A stretch of DNA of 64,000 bases from an uncultured Sinobacteraceae bacterium. GTDB taxonomy: Bacteria > Pseudomonadota > Gammaproteobacteria > Steroidobacterales > Steroidobacteraceae. The position numbers and the translations under genes are program-made. Of the stretch, positions 46,815 to 59,692 are shown in pieces. Location: the NCBI GenBank assembly GCA_937902995.1, contig CALEKY010000124.1, positions 1 to 64,000 on the forward strand, in the 5' to 3' direction. Numbering within the stretch: the first letter of the stretch is position 1; every line of letters starts with the position of its first letter. Under the pieces are notes generated by a model. The model had not been told where the DNA came from and made no database searches. It was given only the letters and a program-made list of their open reading frames with translations.

Positions 46815-48197
46815 TTGAAGATCGCGCTTGCCATCATCGCGACGCTGCTGCTCGGGACCTGCTCGCGGCCGCCGACGGTGCTGGAAGAGATTCTCCGTGC
46901 CGGCGAGCTTCGGGTCGTCACGCGTAACCTGCCGAGCACCTATTACTTGGGAGCTTCGGGTCCGCAGGGTCCTGAATTCGATCTCGCCGCTCGATTCGCC
47001 GCCGAACTCGGCGTGCACCTGTACATCTACTCGGTGCCGAACGCCGCGGACGTGATTCGTGAGCTCGATTCGCGCCGCGCACACATTGCCGCAGCGGGGC
47101 TGACCCACGGGATGGTTTTGCCTCCCGAACTCGCGTTCGGGCCGCCGTTCCAGCAGGTGCGCGAGCACTTGATCTACCGGCAGGGCGAGGCCCGGCCGCG
47201 ATCGTTGACGCACGTGCTCGGCAGACACATCGAAGTCGTGGAGGGCAGCGCGCACGCTCAGACGCTGGAGCGCTTGCGTCAACGCGAGCCGCGACTGAGC
47301 TGGGTCGAGAATCCTGCGACGGAGACCGAGGAGCTGCTATACCGGCTGTCTCGCCGTGAATTCGATTACACGGTCGCCGATTCGAACGAATTCGCCATCG
47401 GTCGCGCATTTCACCCCGAGATCAGGATCGCATTCGATCTATCGGGCGGCAAGTCGCTTGCCTGGGCCCTCGACTCGCGCGACACGAGCTTGCTCAATCG
47501 GGTCACGGCGTTCTACACCGCAATCAAAGCTGAAGGGCGGCTCGCTTCGATTCTCGATACCTATTACGCAGGCACGGAGCGTTTCGACTACATCCAGGCG
47601 CGCGTATTCATCGAGGACATCCGCACTCGGCTGCCCCTGTACCGGCATTGGTTCCGGGAAGCCGCTGCCGAGGTGGGTGTCGATTGGCGATTGTTGGCGG
47701 CCATCGGTTATCAGGAATCGCATTGGGTACCGACGGCGACATCGCACACCGGTGTGCGTGGCTTGATGATGCTCACGGAGGAGACCGCACGTCGGCTCGG
47801 TGTGACCGATCGACTCGATCCGCGTCAGAGCATCTTCGGTGGCGCTCGTTATTTCGTTCTGATGCGCAACCAACTGCCTCCGCGAATCCTCGAGCCAGAC
47901 CGAACGTGGATGACGCTCGCTGCCTATAACGTCGGTATCGGTCATCTCGAGGACGCGCGCATCCTGACACAGATGCACGGCAAGAACCCCGATTCGTGGG
48001 AGGATGTGCGCGAGCACCTGCCGCTGTTGACGCAGGAGAAGTGGTACAGGCGCGTAAAGCGCGGCTATGCACGCGGTTGGGAGCCGGTGCGCTTCGTCGA
48101 CAATATCCGCAGCTACATCGAAATCCTGGATTGGGTTGCGGCGGATTCGGCTCCGCCCGCGCAGCGCGAAGCTCAGCTGCAGGTTCCGAGCTCGTAA
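46815..48197 (+). CDS. mltF: Membrane-bound lytic murein transglycosylase F
   Basis: A 460-residue protein (from TTG 46815) with a signal or lipoprotein-like N-terminus (MKIALAIIATLLLGTC), a solute-binding-type domain (LRVVTRNLPSTYYLGASGPQGPEFDLAARFAAELG) and a C-terminal lysozyme-like domain. The catalytic glutamate is E301 in AIGYQESHWVP, followed by TSHTGVRGLMMLTEETA and AAYNVGIGHLEDAR. It cleaves peptidoglycan. The start is uncertain: a TTG at 46758 would put 19 acidic residues before the signal segment, which is unlikely, but neither TTG has a good ribosome-binding site. Confidence 0.88.
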   Translation: MKIALAIIATLLLGTCSRPPTVLEEILRAGELRVVTRNLPSTYYLGASGPQGPEFDLAARFAAELGVHLYIYSVPNAADVIRELDSRRAHIAAAGLTHGMVLPPELAFGPPFQQVREHLIYRQGEARPRSLTHVLGRHIEVVEGSAHAQTLERLRQREPRLSWVENPATETEELLYRLSRREFDYTVADSNEFAIGRAFHPEIRIAFDLSGGKSLAWALDSRDTSLLNRVTAFYTAIKAEGRLASILDTYYAGTERFDYIQARVFIEDIRTRLPLYRHWFREAAAEVGVDWRLLAAIGYQESHWVPTATSHTGVRGLMMLTEETARRLGVTDRLDPRQSIFGGARYFVLMRNQLPPRILEPDRTWMTLAAYNVGIGHLEDARILTQMHGKNPDSWEDVREHLPLLTQEKWYRRVKRGYARGWEPVRFVDNIRSYIEILDWVAADSAPPAQREAQLQVPSS

Positions 48198-48207
48198 AGA
48201 CGCGTCG

Positions 48208-49590
48208 TTATTTCTTCTTGGCCGGCTTGCCTTTGTTCGATACGCGCTCGGCATACGTGCGCGCGAATTCTTCGGCGAACACCGTCGGCAGACCTTGCTC
48301 GTTGCGCTGATTGAGCACTTGGTAGAACTCGGCGTAGAGATCCCAGTATTTCATCTTGTTGGCCGCGCCGAGGATCGCTCCGCGTTTCAAGTTGCGGTCG
48401 AAGCGCTCCTGAAGCTCTCCCGGCTCGATACGGCTCATGAGCTCGTCGGCGGCCGCTTTCACGGCGTTGACGAGGGCGCTTTGATGCGTACGCAGATCGG
48501 TAAAGGCTTCGCGAATCGCTTCGATCGGCCCCAGGTAGCGGCTACTGTGCGGATCGAACATCTTGAGCACGGCTTCGTCGACGCTCGCCGAGAACTTGAG
48601 CGGGTTGTTCTCGGCTGGCTGGATCGTCGTTTGGCTCAATCGCAGCCGGGACTTCATGTCCGACCGGGCCTTCAATGCTTCCATCAAACCCAGGACCATT
48701 TCGCGGACGACTTGACCGGCGAGGGTGAGCAACGCTGCCTGCGCGTCCAGCGGGAGCGCGGAAGGGTCGATACCGGCACCTCGGCAGAACGCCTCCACGC
48801 CGGTGTCGGCCACCGTATCGCCCGTGCGTTTCGGACGTTCGGGCTCGATACGAGACAACGTAGCCGCGTTCGTCAACGCTTGCATCGTCTTGCGGTCGTA
48901 CGGTCGCGTCTGCATTTGCCAGTCGTCGTTGCCGTTCGCATCGTCGAGCGGCGAGTCGAGCAGCGATGCGAAGGCGCCTCGAGCCGGTTTTGCGGCCGTC
49001 GGTGCCGCAGCAGGCGTGAGCGTGGGAATTGGTGCAGATTTCTTGGCCGCAGGTTTCGCTTGAGCGGGCTCTACGGCCGCAGGCGCTGCGTCCCAATCGA
49101 AGGTGTTGCTGGGCGGGTGAATCGCCGAATCGCTCAGCAAATCCGTGATGTCGATCTCTTCCCCGAGGTCGTCGCCCAGCGCAGGATTGGCCGCAGGAGC
49201 GCTCTTTGCGCGCGCCGAGAGCGGAGGGACCGGCAATTGCCCGCTCGCATCCGGCGGAAAATCGTTGCGGTCGTCGATGCTGACGATGATTTCATAGTCG
49301 CCCATCCGCAACCGATCGCCGTCCTGAAGCTTGTACGGACCCTCGATCGAGACCGGCGTGTCGGAACCGTTCACGAACACGCCGTTGGTACTGGTGTCCT
49401 CCAGAATCCACTGTCCCGCGCGGAAATGCACTTTGCAGTGATGGCTCGAGACATAGCGATCGCGGTCCGGCAGCACCCAGTCGTTGTCGGCGGCCCGGCC
49501 AATGCGACCGCCCGTGACGCCGAACAAGCGCGTGCTGTTCGGGCCGAGCGTCTTGTAGTGATCGCTAATGACTCGGAGTTTCAGTGCCAT
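48208..49590 (-). CDS. FHA-domain protein, type VI secretion TagH-like
   Basis: A 460-residue protein with an N-terminal FHA phosphothreonine-binding domain at about residues 20-105 (GRIGRAADNDWVLPD, VSSHHCKVHFRAGQWILEDTSTNGVFVNG), a low-complexity Ala/Pro/Lys linker (about 150-210) and a C-terminal domain of the type VI secretion TagH type (VEAFCRGAGIDPSALPLD, REMVLGLMEALKARSDMKSRLRL, YWDLYAEFYQVLNQRN). No tss genes are nearby, and its neighbours are MltF and a DUF1820 protein. It may act with a secretion locus elsewhere, or be an orphan signalling protein. Confidence 0.82.
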   Translation of the reverse strand: MALKLRVISDHYKTLGPNSTRLFGVTGGRIGRAADNDWVLPDRDRYVSSHHCKVHFRAGQWILEDTSTNGVFVNGSDTPVSIEGPYKLQDGDRLRMGDYEIIVSIDDRNDFPPDASGQLPVPPLSARAKSAPAANPALGDDLGEEIDITDLLSDSAIHPPSNTFDWDAAPAAVEPAQAKPAAKKSAPIPTLTPAAAPTAAKPARGAFASLLDSPLDDANGNDDWQMQTRPYDRKTMQALTNAATLSRIEPERPKRTGDTVADTGVEAFCRGAGIDPSALPLDAQAALLTLAGQVVREMVLGLMEALKARSDMKSRLRLSQTTIQPAENNPLKFSASVDEAVLKMFDPHSSRYLGPIEAIREAFTDLRTHQSALVNAVKAAADELMSRIEPGELQERFDRNLKRGAILGAANKMKYWDLYAEFYQVLNQRNEQGLPTVFAEEFARTYAERVSNKGKPAKKK

Positions 49591-49696
49591 CGCTTGAGGC
49601 CATTCCCGACGGTTGAGCGACCGCGCGCCCGATGTGACGGTTTGGCGGCGCGCTATGTAATATCCGGAAGCGTAACAATCCCGCCAACCCCTCGAT

Positions 49697-50026
49697 ATGG
49701 CTACGAGTCACATTTTTAAGGTCGTTTTTGTGAACCAGGGTAAGGTCTACGAGATCTACGCCCGCAAGGTCAGCCACGGCAATCTGTTCGGCTTCATCGA
49801 GGTCGAGGAGTTGGTGTTCGGCGAGCGATCGGCCGTCGTCGTCGATCCGTCGGAAGAGCGCATCAAGGCCGAGTTCGAAGGCGTCAAACGCACCTACATT
49901 CCCCTCCATTCGGTGGTCCGCATCGACGAGGTGCGCAAGCAAGGCGTCAGCAAGATCAGCGCCTACGAGGGCTCGAACATCGCCCAATTCCCGATTCCGA
50001 TGTATACGCCGAGCGACAAGAAATAG
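49697..50026 (+). CDS. DUF1820 family protein
   Basis: A 109-residue conserved protein of unknown function found in many gammaproteobacteria. Recognisable segments are HIFKVVFVNQGKVYEIYARKV, LFGFIEVEELVFGERS and RTYIPLHSVVRIDEV. It has no signal peptide or membrane segment. It precedes purL by 86 bases and is divergent from the FHA gene. Confidence 0.8.
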   Translation: MATSHIFKVVFVNQGKVYEIYARKVSHGNLFGFIEVEELVFGERSAVVVDPSEERIKAEFEGVKRTYIPLHSVVRIDEVRKQGVSKISAYEGSNIAQFPIPMYTPSDKK

Positions 50027-50112
50027 CCGCCGACCGGCGCATGTTGGATTAGCGCGCGGACCGCAGGTCGGCGATAATTGCGCGCCTTCCACCCCGAGGC
50101 GTTTTCCTCCAG

Positions 50113-53100
50113 ATGCTGATCCTGCCGGGCGCACCCGCTCTTTCCGATTTTCGAAACGCCAGACTGCTTGCCACCGTCCGGTCTCGAGTGCCGGAAATCA
50201 TCCGGCTGACGGCCCGTTACGTGCACTTCGTCCAGGTTGCGCGTGAGTTGTCGGCCGACGAACGACGCGTTCTCGAAGCGCTGCTGACATATGGACCGCG
50301 AGAGGCCGGACAGGGTGAGGACGGCGGTGCGCTCGTCGTCGTAACGCCGCGTCTCGGCACGATCTCGCCTTGGTCGAGCAAGGCCACCGATATCGCGCAT
50401 GTCTGCGGACTGACGGCGATCGAGCGCATTGAGCGCGGCATCGCGTATCGCTTCGAGGCCGGTAGGCAACTGGACGAGGCGACGCTGCGGCAAATCGCGC
50501 CGCTGTTGTTCGATCGCATGACGGAGACGGTGCTGTTCGCGTTCGAGCACGCCGAGCAACTGTTCGCTCACGAATCGCCGAAACCCCTGTCGACGGTTCC
50601 ATTGCTCGCGGAAGGACGCAGCGCGCTCGAGCGCGCCAATGCAGCGCTCGGTCTCGCGCTGTCAGCCGAGGAGATCGACTACCTGGTCGATGCCTTCAAA
50701 CGGCTCGGGCGCGATCCCACCGACGTGGAGCTCATGATGTTCGCGCAGGCGAATTCGGAGCACTGTCGTCACAAGATCTTCAACGCCAATTGGATCGTCG
50801 ACGGCGTACCGCAAACGAAGTCGCTCTTTTCGATGATCCGCAATACTTACGCGAAGAACTCGCAAGGCGTGCTCTCCGCTTATCGCGACAATGCCGCCGT
50901 GATCGAGGGGCCGGTTGCGGAGCGCTGGTTTGCCGATCCCGCCACCGGACGCTACGAGTTTCGTCGCGAGCCGATCGACATTCTCATGAAGGTCGAGACG
51001 CACAATCATCCGACGGCCATTTCGCCCTTCCCAGGTGCGTCGACCGGCTCGGGCGGCGAGATTCGCGATGAAGGCGCGACCGGTCGCGGAGGCAAGCCCA
51101 AGGCGGGGTTGGTCGGGTTCTCCGTATCGCATTTGCGGATTCCCGGTTTCGAGCAACCGTGGGAGCGCGATTTCGGCAAACCGGACCGCATTGCTTCGGC
51201 GCTCGACATCATGCTCGACGGGCCGATCGGCGCGGCAGCGTTCAACAACGAATTCGGCCGGCCGAACATTTACGGCTATTTCCGCACGTTCGAAATCGAA
51301 GCGGCGCATCCGACGCGGCCGACCCTACGCGGCTATCACAAGCCGATCATGATCGCGGGCGGACTCGGCAATGTGCGCCGCGAGCACGTCGAGAAGAAGC
51401 ACATTCCGCCCGGCGCGAAGATCATCGTGCTCGGCGGCCCGGCCATGCTGATCGGTCTCGGCGGCGGTGCGGCGTCCTCTGTGGGTAGCGGCACGACTGC
51501 GGCGGATCTGGATTTCGCTTCGGTTCAGCGCGGCAATCCCGAGATGCAGCGTCGCGCGCAGGAAGTGATCGATCAGTGCTGGGCGCTGGGCGATGAGAAC
51601 CCGATTCTGCTGATTCACGACGTCGGGGCCGGCGGTCTATCGAACGCGATTCCCGAATGCGTTGCACATACGTCCGGCCGTGGCGGGCGTGTCGATCTGC
51701 GCAAGATTCCGTCCGTCGAGCCCGGTATGTCGCCGGTCGAGCTCTGGTGCAATGAAGCACAGGAACGCTACGTGCTCGTGATCGAAGCCGAACAGCTCGC
51801 GCGCTTCGATGCGCTCTGCCGTCGCGAGCGCTGTCCGTATGCGGTGGTCGGCGAGATCACGAGCGACGGTTGGCTGAAAGTGGAAGATCCCTTGCTGCAC
51901 ACGCCGCCGGTCGATCTGCCGCTCGAAGTGATTCTCGGCAAGCCGCCGAAAATGACGCGTGATGTGCGCATCGAGCAGCCGTTCCGCGACGATTTCGACG
52001 AGAACGCGATCGACTTGCGCGATGCGATCTACCGGCTGCTCCGTTTCCCGGCGATTGCGGACAAGACCTTCCTGATCTCGATCGGCGATCGCACGGTCGG
52101 CGGTCTCATCAGTCGCGATCCGTTCGTCGGTCCGTGGCAGGTGCCGGTGAGCGACGTCGCTGTCACTGTGAGCGGTTACACGTCCACGACTGGTGAGGCG
52201 CTCGCGATGGGCGAGCGCACGCCGCTTGCGCTGCTCAATGCCCCTGCATCGGGTCGTATGGCGGTCGCCGAAGCAATCACGAACATCGTCGCAGCCGATA
52301 TCGAGCGAATCAGCGATGTGCGTCTGTCGGCGAACTGGATGGCTGCGTGCGGCGAGCCAGGCGAGGACGCTGACTTGTTCGCCACCGTCAAAGCAGTGGG
52401 CGAAGAGTTCTGTCCGGCACTCGGCATCACGATTCCGGTCGGCAAGGATTCATTGTCGATGAAGACGAGCTGGCGCGACGGGAACGGGGAGGAGCGGAAG
52501 ATGCTCGCACCCGTTTCGCTGATCGTCTCGGCATTTGCGCCTGTCAAAGACGTGCGCCGCACCTGGACGCCGCAGCTTCGCACCGATCGCGGCGCTACGC
52601 GCCTCGTGTTCATCGATCTAGGCGCTGGACGCGATCGCCTCGGCGGTTCGGCACTCGCACAGGTTTACGGCAAGCTCGCCGCGGACGCGCCCGATTGCGA
52701 CGATCCGCAGCGGCTGGCACGTTTCGTTGCCGCGATGGTGGAGCTGCGTGCTCAAGGCCTCGTGCTCGCCTATCACGATCGATCCGACGGCGGCTTGTTC
52801 GCGACGCTCGCGGAAATGGCTTTCGCCGGTCATTGCGGTATCGAGGTCGATCTCGGGGAGCAGCAAAGGGCTATTGCCGCGCTGTGCAGCGAGGAGTTGG
52901 GTGCGGTGCTGCAGGTGAAGGCGTCGGATCTCGCAGCAGTCGAGACGGTGCTTGCTCGCCATCAACTTGAGGATTTGACCCGCACGATCGGTACGGTCGT
53001 TACGGAAGATCGCGTGCGGATTCGTGCGGGCGCACGCACACTCGTCGATGAGACGCGCACGGCTCTGCATCGCGCGTGGTCGGAAACGAGCTTCCGGATG

Positions 53101-54012
53101 ACGCAGCTGCGCGACGATCCGACGTGCGCGCAGGAGCAGTACGACACGGTCACCGATCCGAACAATCCGGGACTCCATGTCGCGCTCACGTTCGATCTCA
53201 ACGAAGACGTCGCGGCCCCCTACATCGCGACCGGCGTACGACCGGCCGTTGCCGTGTTGCGAGAGCAGGGCGTCAACAGCCACATCGAAATGGCTGCAGC
53301 ACTGCATCGTGCGGGATTCGCGCCGGTCGATGTGCACATGACGGATTTGATCGAAGGCAAAGCGCGCCTCGACGACTTCCGCGGACTGATCGTGTGCGGC
53401 GGATTCTCCTACGGCGATGTGCTCGGCGCAGGCGAAGGCTGGGCGAAATCGATTCTGTTCCATTCGCGCTTGCGCGATGCATTCGCGAGTTTCTTCGCGC
53501 GGCCGGATACTTTTTCGCTCGGCGTGTGCAACGGCTGTCAAATGATGGCGGCGTTGCGGACGCTGATCCCCGGTACGGACCTTTGGCCGCGCTTCGTACG
53601 CAATCGCTCCGAACAGTTCGAAGCGCGGTTCAGTCTCGTCGAGATCGTCGAGTCGCCTTCAGTCTTGTTCGCCGGAATGGCGGGATCGCGCATGCCGATC
53701 GCAGTGGCGCACGGGGAAGGCTATGCGGAGTTCTCGAGCGCACAGCATCTGGAAACTTTCGCTGCGAGCGGTCTGACTGCGGTGCGATTCGTCGATAACT
53801 TCGGACGCGTGACGGAAATCTATCCCGCCAATCCGAACGGTTCGCCGCGGGGAATTACCGGTATTACTTCGGCGGACGGTCGCGCAACGCTCCTCATGCC
53901 GCATCCGGAACGTTCGTATCGTACGGTGCAGAACTCTTGGCATCCGGACGAGTGGGGCGAAGACAGCCCCTGGATGCGCATGTTCAGGAATGCGCGCGTC
54001 TGGGTGGGATGA
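50113..54012 (+). CDS. purL: Phosphoribosylformylglycinamidine synthase
   Basis: A 1299-residue large-type PurL that makes FGAM from FGAR, glutamine and ATP in purine synthesis. It has the linker and N-terminal regions ([20 protein letters not shown]), the synthase core ([35 protein letters not shown] in parts, [29 protein letters not shown]) and the C-terminal glutaminase domain with nucleophile C1139 ([12 protein letters not shown]) and the His/Glu pair near the end ([11 protein letters not shown]). It stands alone; no other pur genes are in the window. Confidence 0.97.
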   Translation: MLILPGAPALSDFRNARLLATVRSRVPEIIRLTARYVHFVQVARELSADERRVLEALLTYGPREAGQGEDGGALVVVTPRLGTISPWSSKATDIAHVCGLTAIERIERGIAYRFEAGRQLDEATLRQIAPLLFDRMTETVLFAFEHAEQLFAHESPKPLSTVPLLAEGRSALERANAALGLALSAEEIDYLVDAFKRLGRDPTDVELMMFAQANSEHCRHKIFNANWIVDGVPQTKSLFSMIRNTYAKNSQGVLSAYRDNAAVIEGPVAERWFADPATGRYEFRREPIDILMKVETHNHPTAISPFPGASTGSGGEIRDEGATGRGGKPKAGLVGFSVSHLRIPGFEQPWERDFGKPDRIASALDIMLDGPIGAAAFNNEFGRPNIYGYFRTFEIEAAHPTRPTLRGYHKPIMIAGGLGNVRREHVEKKHIPPGAKIIVLGGPAMLIGLGGGAASSVGSGTTAADLDFASVQRGNPEMQRRAQEVIDQCWALGDENPILLIHDVGAGGLSNAIPECVAHTSGRGGRVDLRKIPSVEPGMSPVELWCNEAQERYVLVIEAEQLARFDALCRRERCPYAVVGEITSDGWLKVEDPLLHTPPVDLPLEVILGKPPKMTRDVRIEQPFRDDFDENAIDLRDAIYRLLRFPAIADKTFLISIGDRTVGGLISRDPFVGPWQVPVSDVAVTVSGYTSTTGEALAMGERTPLALLNAPASGRMAVAEAITNIVAADIERISDVRLSANWMAACGEPGEDADLFATVKAVGEEFCPALGITIPVGKDSLSMKTSWRDGNGEERKMLAPVSLIVSAFAPVKDVRRTWTPQLRTDRGATRLVFIDLGAGRDRLGGSALAQVYGKLAADAPDCDDPQRLARFVAAMVELRAQGLVLAYHDRSDGGLFATLAEMAFAGHCGIEVDLGEQQRAIAALCSEELGAVLQVKASDLAAVETVLARHQLEDLTRTIGTVVTEDRVRIRAGARTLVDETRTALHRAWSETSFRMTQLRDDPTCAQEQYDTVTDPNNPGLHVALTFDLNEDVAAPYIATGVRPAVAVLREQGVNSHIEMAAALHRAGFAPVDVHMTDLIEGKARLDDFRGLIVCGGFSYGDVLGAGEGWAKSILFHSRLRDAFASFFARPDTFSLGVCNGCQMMAALRTLIPGTDLWPRFVRNRSEQFEARFSLVEIVESPSVLFAGMAGSRMPIAVAHGEGYAEFSSAQHLETFAASGLTAVRFVDNFGRVTEIYPANPNGSPRGITGITSADGRATLLMPHPERSYRTVQNSWHPDEWGEDSPWMRMFRNARVWVG

Positions 54013-54036
54013 CGCTGCGCACGCTCGCCGCGTCGA

Positions 54037-54690
54037 TCAGCCTTGTGTGGCTGCCGCGGCATGCGCAGCGGCATTGATAGGGCGCGCGATCAATCCGCTT
54101 TGAGTCATCTTGATTTCGTAACGCGCGCCGTCAGCCATCGGCAAATAGGTCGCGCTGCCGTACACGGCATCCACGAACGACAACCAACGCGGATATCGGC
54201 TGGATAGCATCCACAAGTCGAAGCCCGGATTCTTCGTCAGCGCATACACCGTGCGTTCGGCGTGGCGTTCTTGTTCGATGTCGCGATAGCGGCCGCTGAT
54301 GCGCTCGAGCCGATACTGCGCATCCAGCCCGAGCAGATTCGCCCAACCTTTCCATTTGAGGACGCGCGCGTCGAGCTGCCATTCGTCGCCGGCGAGCACG
54401 AACATCTGCATTTCGCCGGTCGGGATTTGCGTGAGCGTCGCTCGATAGCGTTGCGGGCCGCGCCCCTCGAACACGATCTCCGCAACGGGTTGCTCGTACG
54501 TGAGCCGTGCGTAGGTGTGCAGGTTGAGCGAGACGATGAAGATCAGTGCGGCAGCGCCGAGCAGCACGAGTCCCGCAACCGCGCTGCCGCCTGCCGCGAG
54601 AAAGCGCGCACGCGCGAGGCGCTGACACGCAAGCACCACGAGCAGCAGGCCGAAGACGGCGATGATGGCGGCGATGGCGTCGGAAGCCAT
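54037..54690 (-). CDS. Hypothetical inner-membrane protein
   Basis: A 217-residue protein with two N-terminal transmembrane helices (about residues 4-22 and 32-54) followed by a soluble domain of about 160 residues that is probably periplasmic. The soluble part has repeated W, Y and R residues (WQLDARVLKWKGWANLLGLDAQYRLERISGRYRD, in parts, and NPGFDLWMLSSRYPRWLSFVDAVYG). I do not recognise a defined family or catalytic motif. It is convergent with purL (24 bases apart) and separated from ettA by a repeat region. Confidence 0.7.
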   Translation of the reverse strand: MASDAIAAIIAVFGLLLVVLACQRLARARFLAAGGSAVAGLVLLGAAALIFIVSLNLHTYARLTYEQPVAEIVFEGRGPQRYRATLTQIPTGEMQMFVLAGDEWQLDARVLKWKGWANLLGLDAQYRLERISGRYRDIEQERHAERTVYALTKNPGFDLWMLSSRYPRWLSFVDAVYGSATYLPMADGARYEIKMTQSGLIARPINAAAHAAAATQG

Positions 54691-54702
54691 GAGCTGCGCT
54701 GG

Positions 54703-54879
54703 CTACAGGCCACAGGCGACAGGAGAAGGGTGTGGGGCTCGGGGCTTGGGGCGTCGGGCGCGGCAGCGTTCGATCAACATCCTTCAGTCCTCGATCTTCA
54801 GGAGGCGAAGCTATTGGGCTAAGCGCCTCTTCAGCCTTCAGTCTTCAGCCTTCAGCCTAGGCATGAGGCGCTTGGCGCC

Positions 54880-54886
<7 letters not shown>
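54703..54886. repeat. Mosaic heptamer repeat region with terminal palindrome
   Basis: Eight uninterrupted 7-base units run from 54703 to 54758 (ctacagg, ccacagg, cgacagg, agaaggg, tgtgggg, ctcgggg, cttgggg, cgtcggg). A second array of four CTTCAGC-type units occupies 54829-54856. A perfect 12-bp palindrome (54860-54871 with 54875-54886) closes the region and contains the ettA stop codon. Confidence 0.75.
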
Positions 54887-56556
<1,670 letters not shown>

Positions 56557-56688
56557 GCCGATTGTTCGACCGAGCGGAAAAAGGTCCCGAATGATACCCA
56601 AAAGCGGCCCGCGAACCGCCGTCCTCGATCGGGGCGCCGTCCTTGCCGCGCGGCGTGATACTCTGCGTAAGAAAACAGGGGAAAGCAC

Positions 56689-57669
56689 TTGAACGAGCGC
56701 AGCGAATCCTCGGTTCTGCTGGTCTCGGGCGACCAGATCGCGCGTTACGGCTTCGGCGACGGACATCCGTTCGGTCCGGATCGGCACAGTGCATTCATGC
56801 GCGAGCTTCATGAAGCGGGGCTGGATGGCCGCGTGCTGCGCGGACAACCGCGGCCAGCGACACGCGCCGAGCTCGAGTATTTCCACGAACCCGTCTATAT
56901 CGACCTGGTGCGTGAACGGTCGGCGACCGGTCACGGTTATTTGGATGCCGGCGACACGCCCGCCGTGAAGGGCATTTTCGAGGCGGCCAGTCACGTGGTG
57001 GGCGCGACGCTGGAGGCGGTCGATGCCGTCATGCGCGGCGTTGCCAAGCGCGCGTTCGTGCCGATTGCCGGGTTGCATCACGCTGCACCGGGCCGTGCGT
57101 CCGGTTTCTGTGTGTTCAACGACTGCGGTATTGCCATTCAGGCGTTACGCCGGCAGTACGGTTTGCGTCGCATCGCCTACGTCGACATCGACGCGCATCA
57201 CGGCGACGGCGTGTTCTACGCCTTCGCAGCAGATCCCGATGTGCTGTTCGCCGATCTGCACGAAGACGGGCGTTTTCTGTTTCCCGGCACCGGTTCGGCG
57301 GAAGAAACCGGCGTCGGTCCGGCCGCCGGAACGAAGCTGAACATTCCGCTGCCGCCCGGTGCGACCGATGAGCACTACAGGGCGGCGTGGGAGCGCGTGG
57401 AGGAGTATTTGCGCGCAGGTCAGCCCGAATTCATCGTTTTTCAGTGCGGCGCGGACAGCCTCGACGGGGATCCACTCACGCACTTGCGTTTGAGCGAGGA
57501 GGCCCACGCGCATGCGGCTGCACGGTTGTGCGCGATCGCCGATGAGCTCGGCCATGGTCGTGTCGTCGGTCTCGGAGGCGGGGGCTACAACCGACGCAAT
57601 CTCGCCCGGGCCTGGACGCGCGTGGTCGGCAGCTTCGTCGACTCTCTGCCGCGCCCTGCTGAGGATTAG
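56689..57669 (+). CDS. Histone deacetylase-like hydrolase (AcuC/class II HDAC type)
   Basis: A 326-residue zinc amidohydrolase of the HDAC superfamily; bacterial members deacetylate acetyl-lysine or acetylated polyamines. Expected motifs are [17 protein letters not shown], the metal-binding [30 protein letters not shown], the second aspartate in [11 protein letters not shown], and the end [14 protein letters not shown]. The start is TTG 56689 with a GGGG site seven to ten bases upstream. It is divergent from ettA and 85 bases before glyA. Substrate unknown. Confidence 0.9.
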   Translation: MNERSESSVLLVSGDQIARYGFGDGHPFGPDRHSAFMRELHEAGLDGRVLRGQPRPATRAELEYFHEPVYIDLVRERSATGHGYLDAGDTPAVKGIFEAASHVVGATLEAVDAVMRGVAKRAFVPIAGLHHAAPGRASGFCVFNDCGIAIQALRRQYGLRRIAYVDIDAHHGDGVFYAFAADPDVLFADLHEDGRFLFPGTGSAEETGVGPAAGTKLNIPLPPGATDEHYRAAWERVEEYLRAGQPEFIVFQCGADSLDGDPLTHLRLSEEAHAHAAARLCAIADELGHGRVVGLGGGGYNRRNLARAWTRVVGSFVDSLPRPAED

Positions 57670-57754
57670 ACCCGCGGTTTTCGCTCGGACCTGTCGCCGG
57701 GCGGAGCGCGCCTTTACAATTCCGGCCCCGCCTCACACCCGACGAAGGTCCTAG

Positions 57755-59011
57755 ATGTTCGCTCCAGATTTGCAGATCGCCGGCTTCGACCCTGAGCTCG
57801 ATGCGGCCTTGCGCGCCGAAGCCCAGCGTCAGGAAGACCACATCGAATTGATTGCCTCGGAGAACTACGCAAGTCCGCGCGTGCTCCAGGCACAGGGCTC
57901 GGTGCTGACGAACAAGTACGCCGAGGGTTATCCCGGCAAGCGCTATTACGGCGGGTGCGAGCACGTCGATGTCGTCGAGCAGCTCGCCATCGACCGTGCA
58001 AAGAAGCTGTTCGGCGCCGGCTATGCGAACGTTCAGCCGCATTCGGGTTCGCAAGCAAACGCTGCCGCGTACATGGCGCTCGTCAATCCGGGCGAGACGA
58101 TCCTAGGCATGAGCCTCGATCACGGCGGACATCTCACGCACGGCGCGAAAGTGAATTTCTCGGGCAAGCTGTTCAACTCCGTGCAATACGGTCTCGATCC
58201 GAGTACCGGTGAGATCGATTACGCGCAGGTCGAGCGGCTCGCTCAAGAACACCGGCCGCGGCTGATCGTCGCAGGATTCTCCGCCTATTCGCGCGTCATC
58301 GATTGGGAACGGTTCCGCAAGATCGCCGACAGCGTGAATGCCTATCTGCTCGTCGACATGGCGCACGTTGCGGGGCTCGTTGCGGCGGGCATCTATCCGA
58401 GTCCCGTGCCGCATGCTCACGTCGTTACGACGACGACGCACAAGACGCTGCGCGGGCCGCGCGGCGGTTTGATCCTCGCGAAGGGCGATCCCGAGATCGA
58501 GAAGAAGCTCAACTCGCTCGTCTTCCCCGGCACGCAAGGCGGTCCTTTGATGCACGTGATCGCGGCGAAAGCAGTCGCCCTGCTCGAAGCGTTGCAGCCG
58601 GAGTTCGTCGAGTATCAGAAGCAGGTGCTTGCGAACGCGCGAGCGATGGCCAATACGCTCATGAAGCGCGGTTACAAGATCGTTTCGGGCGGCACGGACA
58701 ATCACCTGTTCCTCGTCGATTTGATCGACAAGAACATCACGGGCAAGGATGCCGACGCTGCGCTCGGCCGTGCGCACATCACGGTGAACAAGAATGCGGT
58801 GCCGAACGATCCGCGTCCGCCGTTCGTCACCAGCGGCTTGCGCATCGGAACGCCGGCGGTGACGACGCGCGGTTTCCGCGAAGCCGAAGTGATCGAGCTC
58901 GCAGGCTGGATTGCCGACGTGCTCGATGCGAACGGCTCCGATGAAGCAATCGCCAAAGTGAAGGCGAAGGTCGAAGCGATTTGTCGAGAATTTCCTGTGT
59001 ATGGGAAGTGA
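57755..59011 (+). CDS. glyA: Serine hydroxymethyltransferase
   Basis: GlyA converts serine and tetrahydrofolate to glycine and methylene-THF. The 418-residue PLP enzyme has [35 protein letters not shown] (in parts), the PLP lysine K230 in [16 protein letters not shown], and [29 protein letters not shown] 57755 has aagg upstream. It starts the run of genes to thiL. Its stop codon overlaps a weak two-unit agtgacg heptamer repeat (59007-59020). Confidence 0.97.
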   Translation: MFAPDLQIAGFDPELDAALRAEAQRQEDHIELIASENYASPRVLQAQGSVLTNKYAEGYPGKRYYGGCEHVDVVEQLAIDRAKKLFGAGYANVQPHSGSQANAAAYMALVNPGETILGMSLDHGGHLTHGAKVNFSGKLFNSVQYGLDPSTGEIDYAQVERLAQEHRPRLIVAGFSAYSRVIDWERFRKIADSVNAYLLVDMAHVAGLVAAGIYPSPVPHAHVVTTTTHKTLRGPRGGLILAKGDPEIEKKLNSLVFPGTQGGPLMHVIAAKAVALLEALQPEFVEYQKQVLANARAMANTLMKRGYKIVSGGTDNHLFLVDLIDKNITGKDADAALGRAHITVNKNAVPNDPRPPFVTSGLRIGTPAVTTRGFREAEVIELAGWIADVLDANGSDEAIAKVKAKVEAICREFPVYGK

Positions 59012-59086
59012 CGAGTGACCGGCGGCCCGGCATGACGAACGGTTCACCAGTCATCGCCAGTTGCTCGTTGCCCGTCAGCCGACGTC

Positions 59087-59605
59087 ATGTACTGTCCCTT
59101 CTGTAATCACGAAGAGACGAAAGTGATCGACTCGCGCCTGGCCGGCGAAGGGCAGCAAATTCGTCGTCGCCGGGAATGCCTGAAATGCGGCGAGCGCTTC
59201 ACGACGTTCGAGACCGCCGAGCTCGTGATGCCGCGGATCGTCAAGAACGATTCGACGCGGCAGCCCTTCGACGAACAGAAATTGCGCACGAGTCTGCTCA
59301 AGGCGTTGGAGAAGCGCCCGGTGTCGAGCGAAGCGATCGATGCGGCCATCGTGCACATCTGCCAGAAGCTGCGCTCGCTCGGCGAGCGCGAAGTGCCGTC
59401 GCGGCTCGTCGGTGAGCTCGCCATGGAGGAGCTGCACAAGCTCGATGAGGTCGCCTACGTGCGCTTTGCATCGGTCTACCGCAGCTTCCAGGATCTCGAA
59501 GAATTTCGGGAAGAGATCGAGCGCATGCGTCATCGCCGCAGCCGGCTCGAACAAGAAGGACAGCTCGCGCTGTGGAGCTCGACCGAGTCCGGGAAGAAGC
59601 GATGA
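59087..59605 (+). CDS. nrdR: Transcriptional repressor NrdR
   Basis: A 172-residue zinc-ribbon and ATP-cone regulator of ribonucleotide reductase genes. Zinc ligands are C3, C6, C31 and C34 ([28 protein letters not shown]). The ATP-cone is [26 protein letters not shown] and [15 protein letters not shown]. It sits between glyA and ribD as in many gammaproteobacteria. Confidence 0.97.
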   Translation: MYCPFCNHEETKVIDSRLAGEGQQIRRRRECLKCGERFTTFETAELVMPRIVKNDSTRQPFDEQKLRTSLLKALEKRPVSSEAIDAAIVHICQKLRSLGEREVPSRLVGELAMEELHKLDEVAYVRFASVYRSFQDLEEFREEIERMRHRRSRLEQEGQLALWSSTESGKKR

Positions 59606-59692
59606 GCATCCGGACTTTTTCGCTGTGCCGTCTTTGCGATGAGCCGGCTTCGATGCTCATCGAGTGCGTTGCGGCATCGTTCGGCTGACGCC

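Noticed and set aside
48067..49719. 550-codon plus-strand frame opposite the FHA gene
   Set aside because: The minus-strand frame has a clear FHA domain; the opposite frame has no family features.
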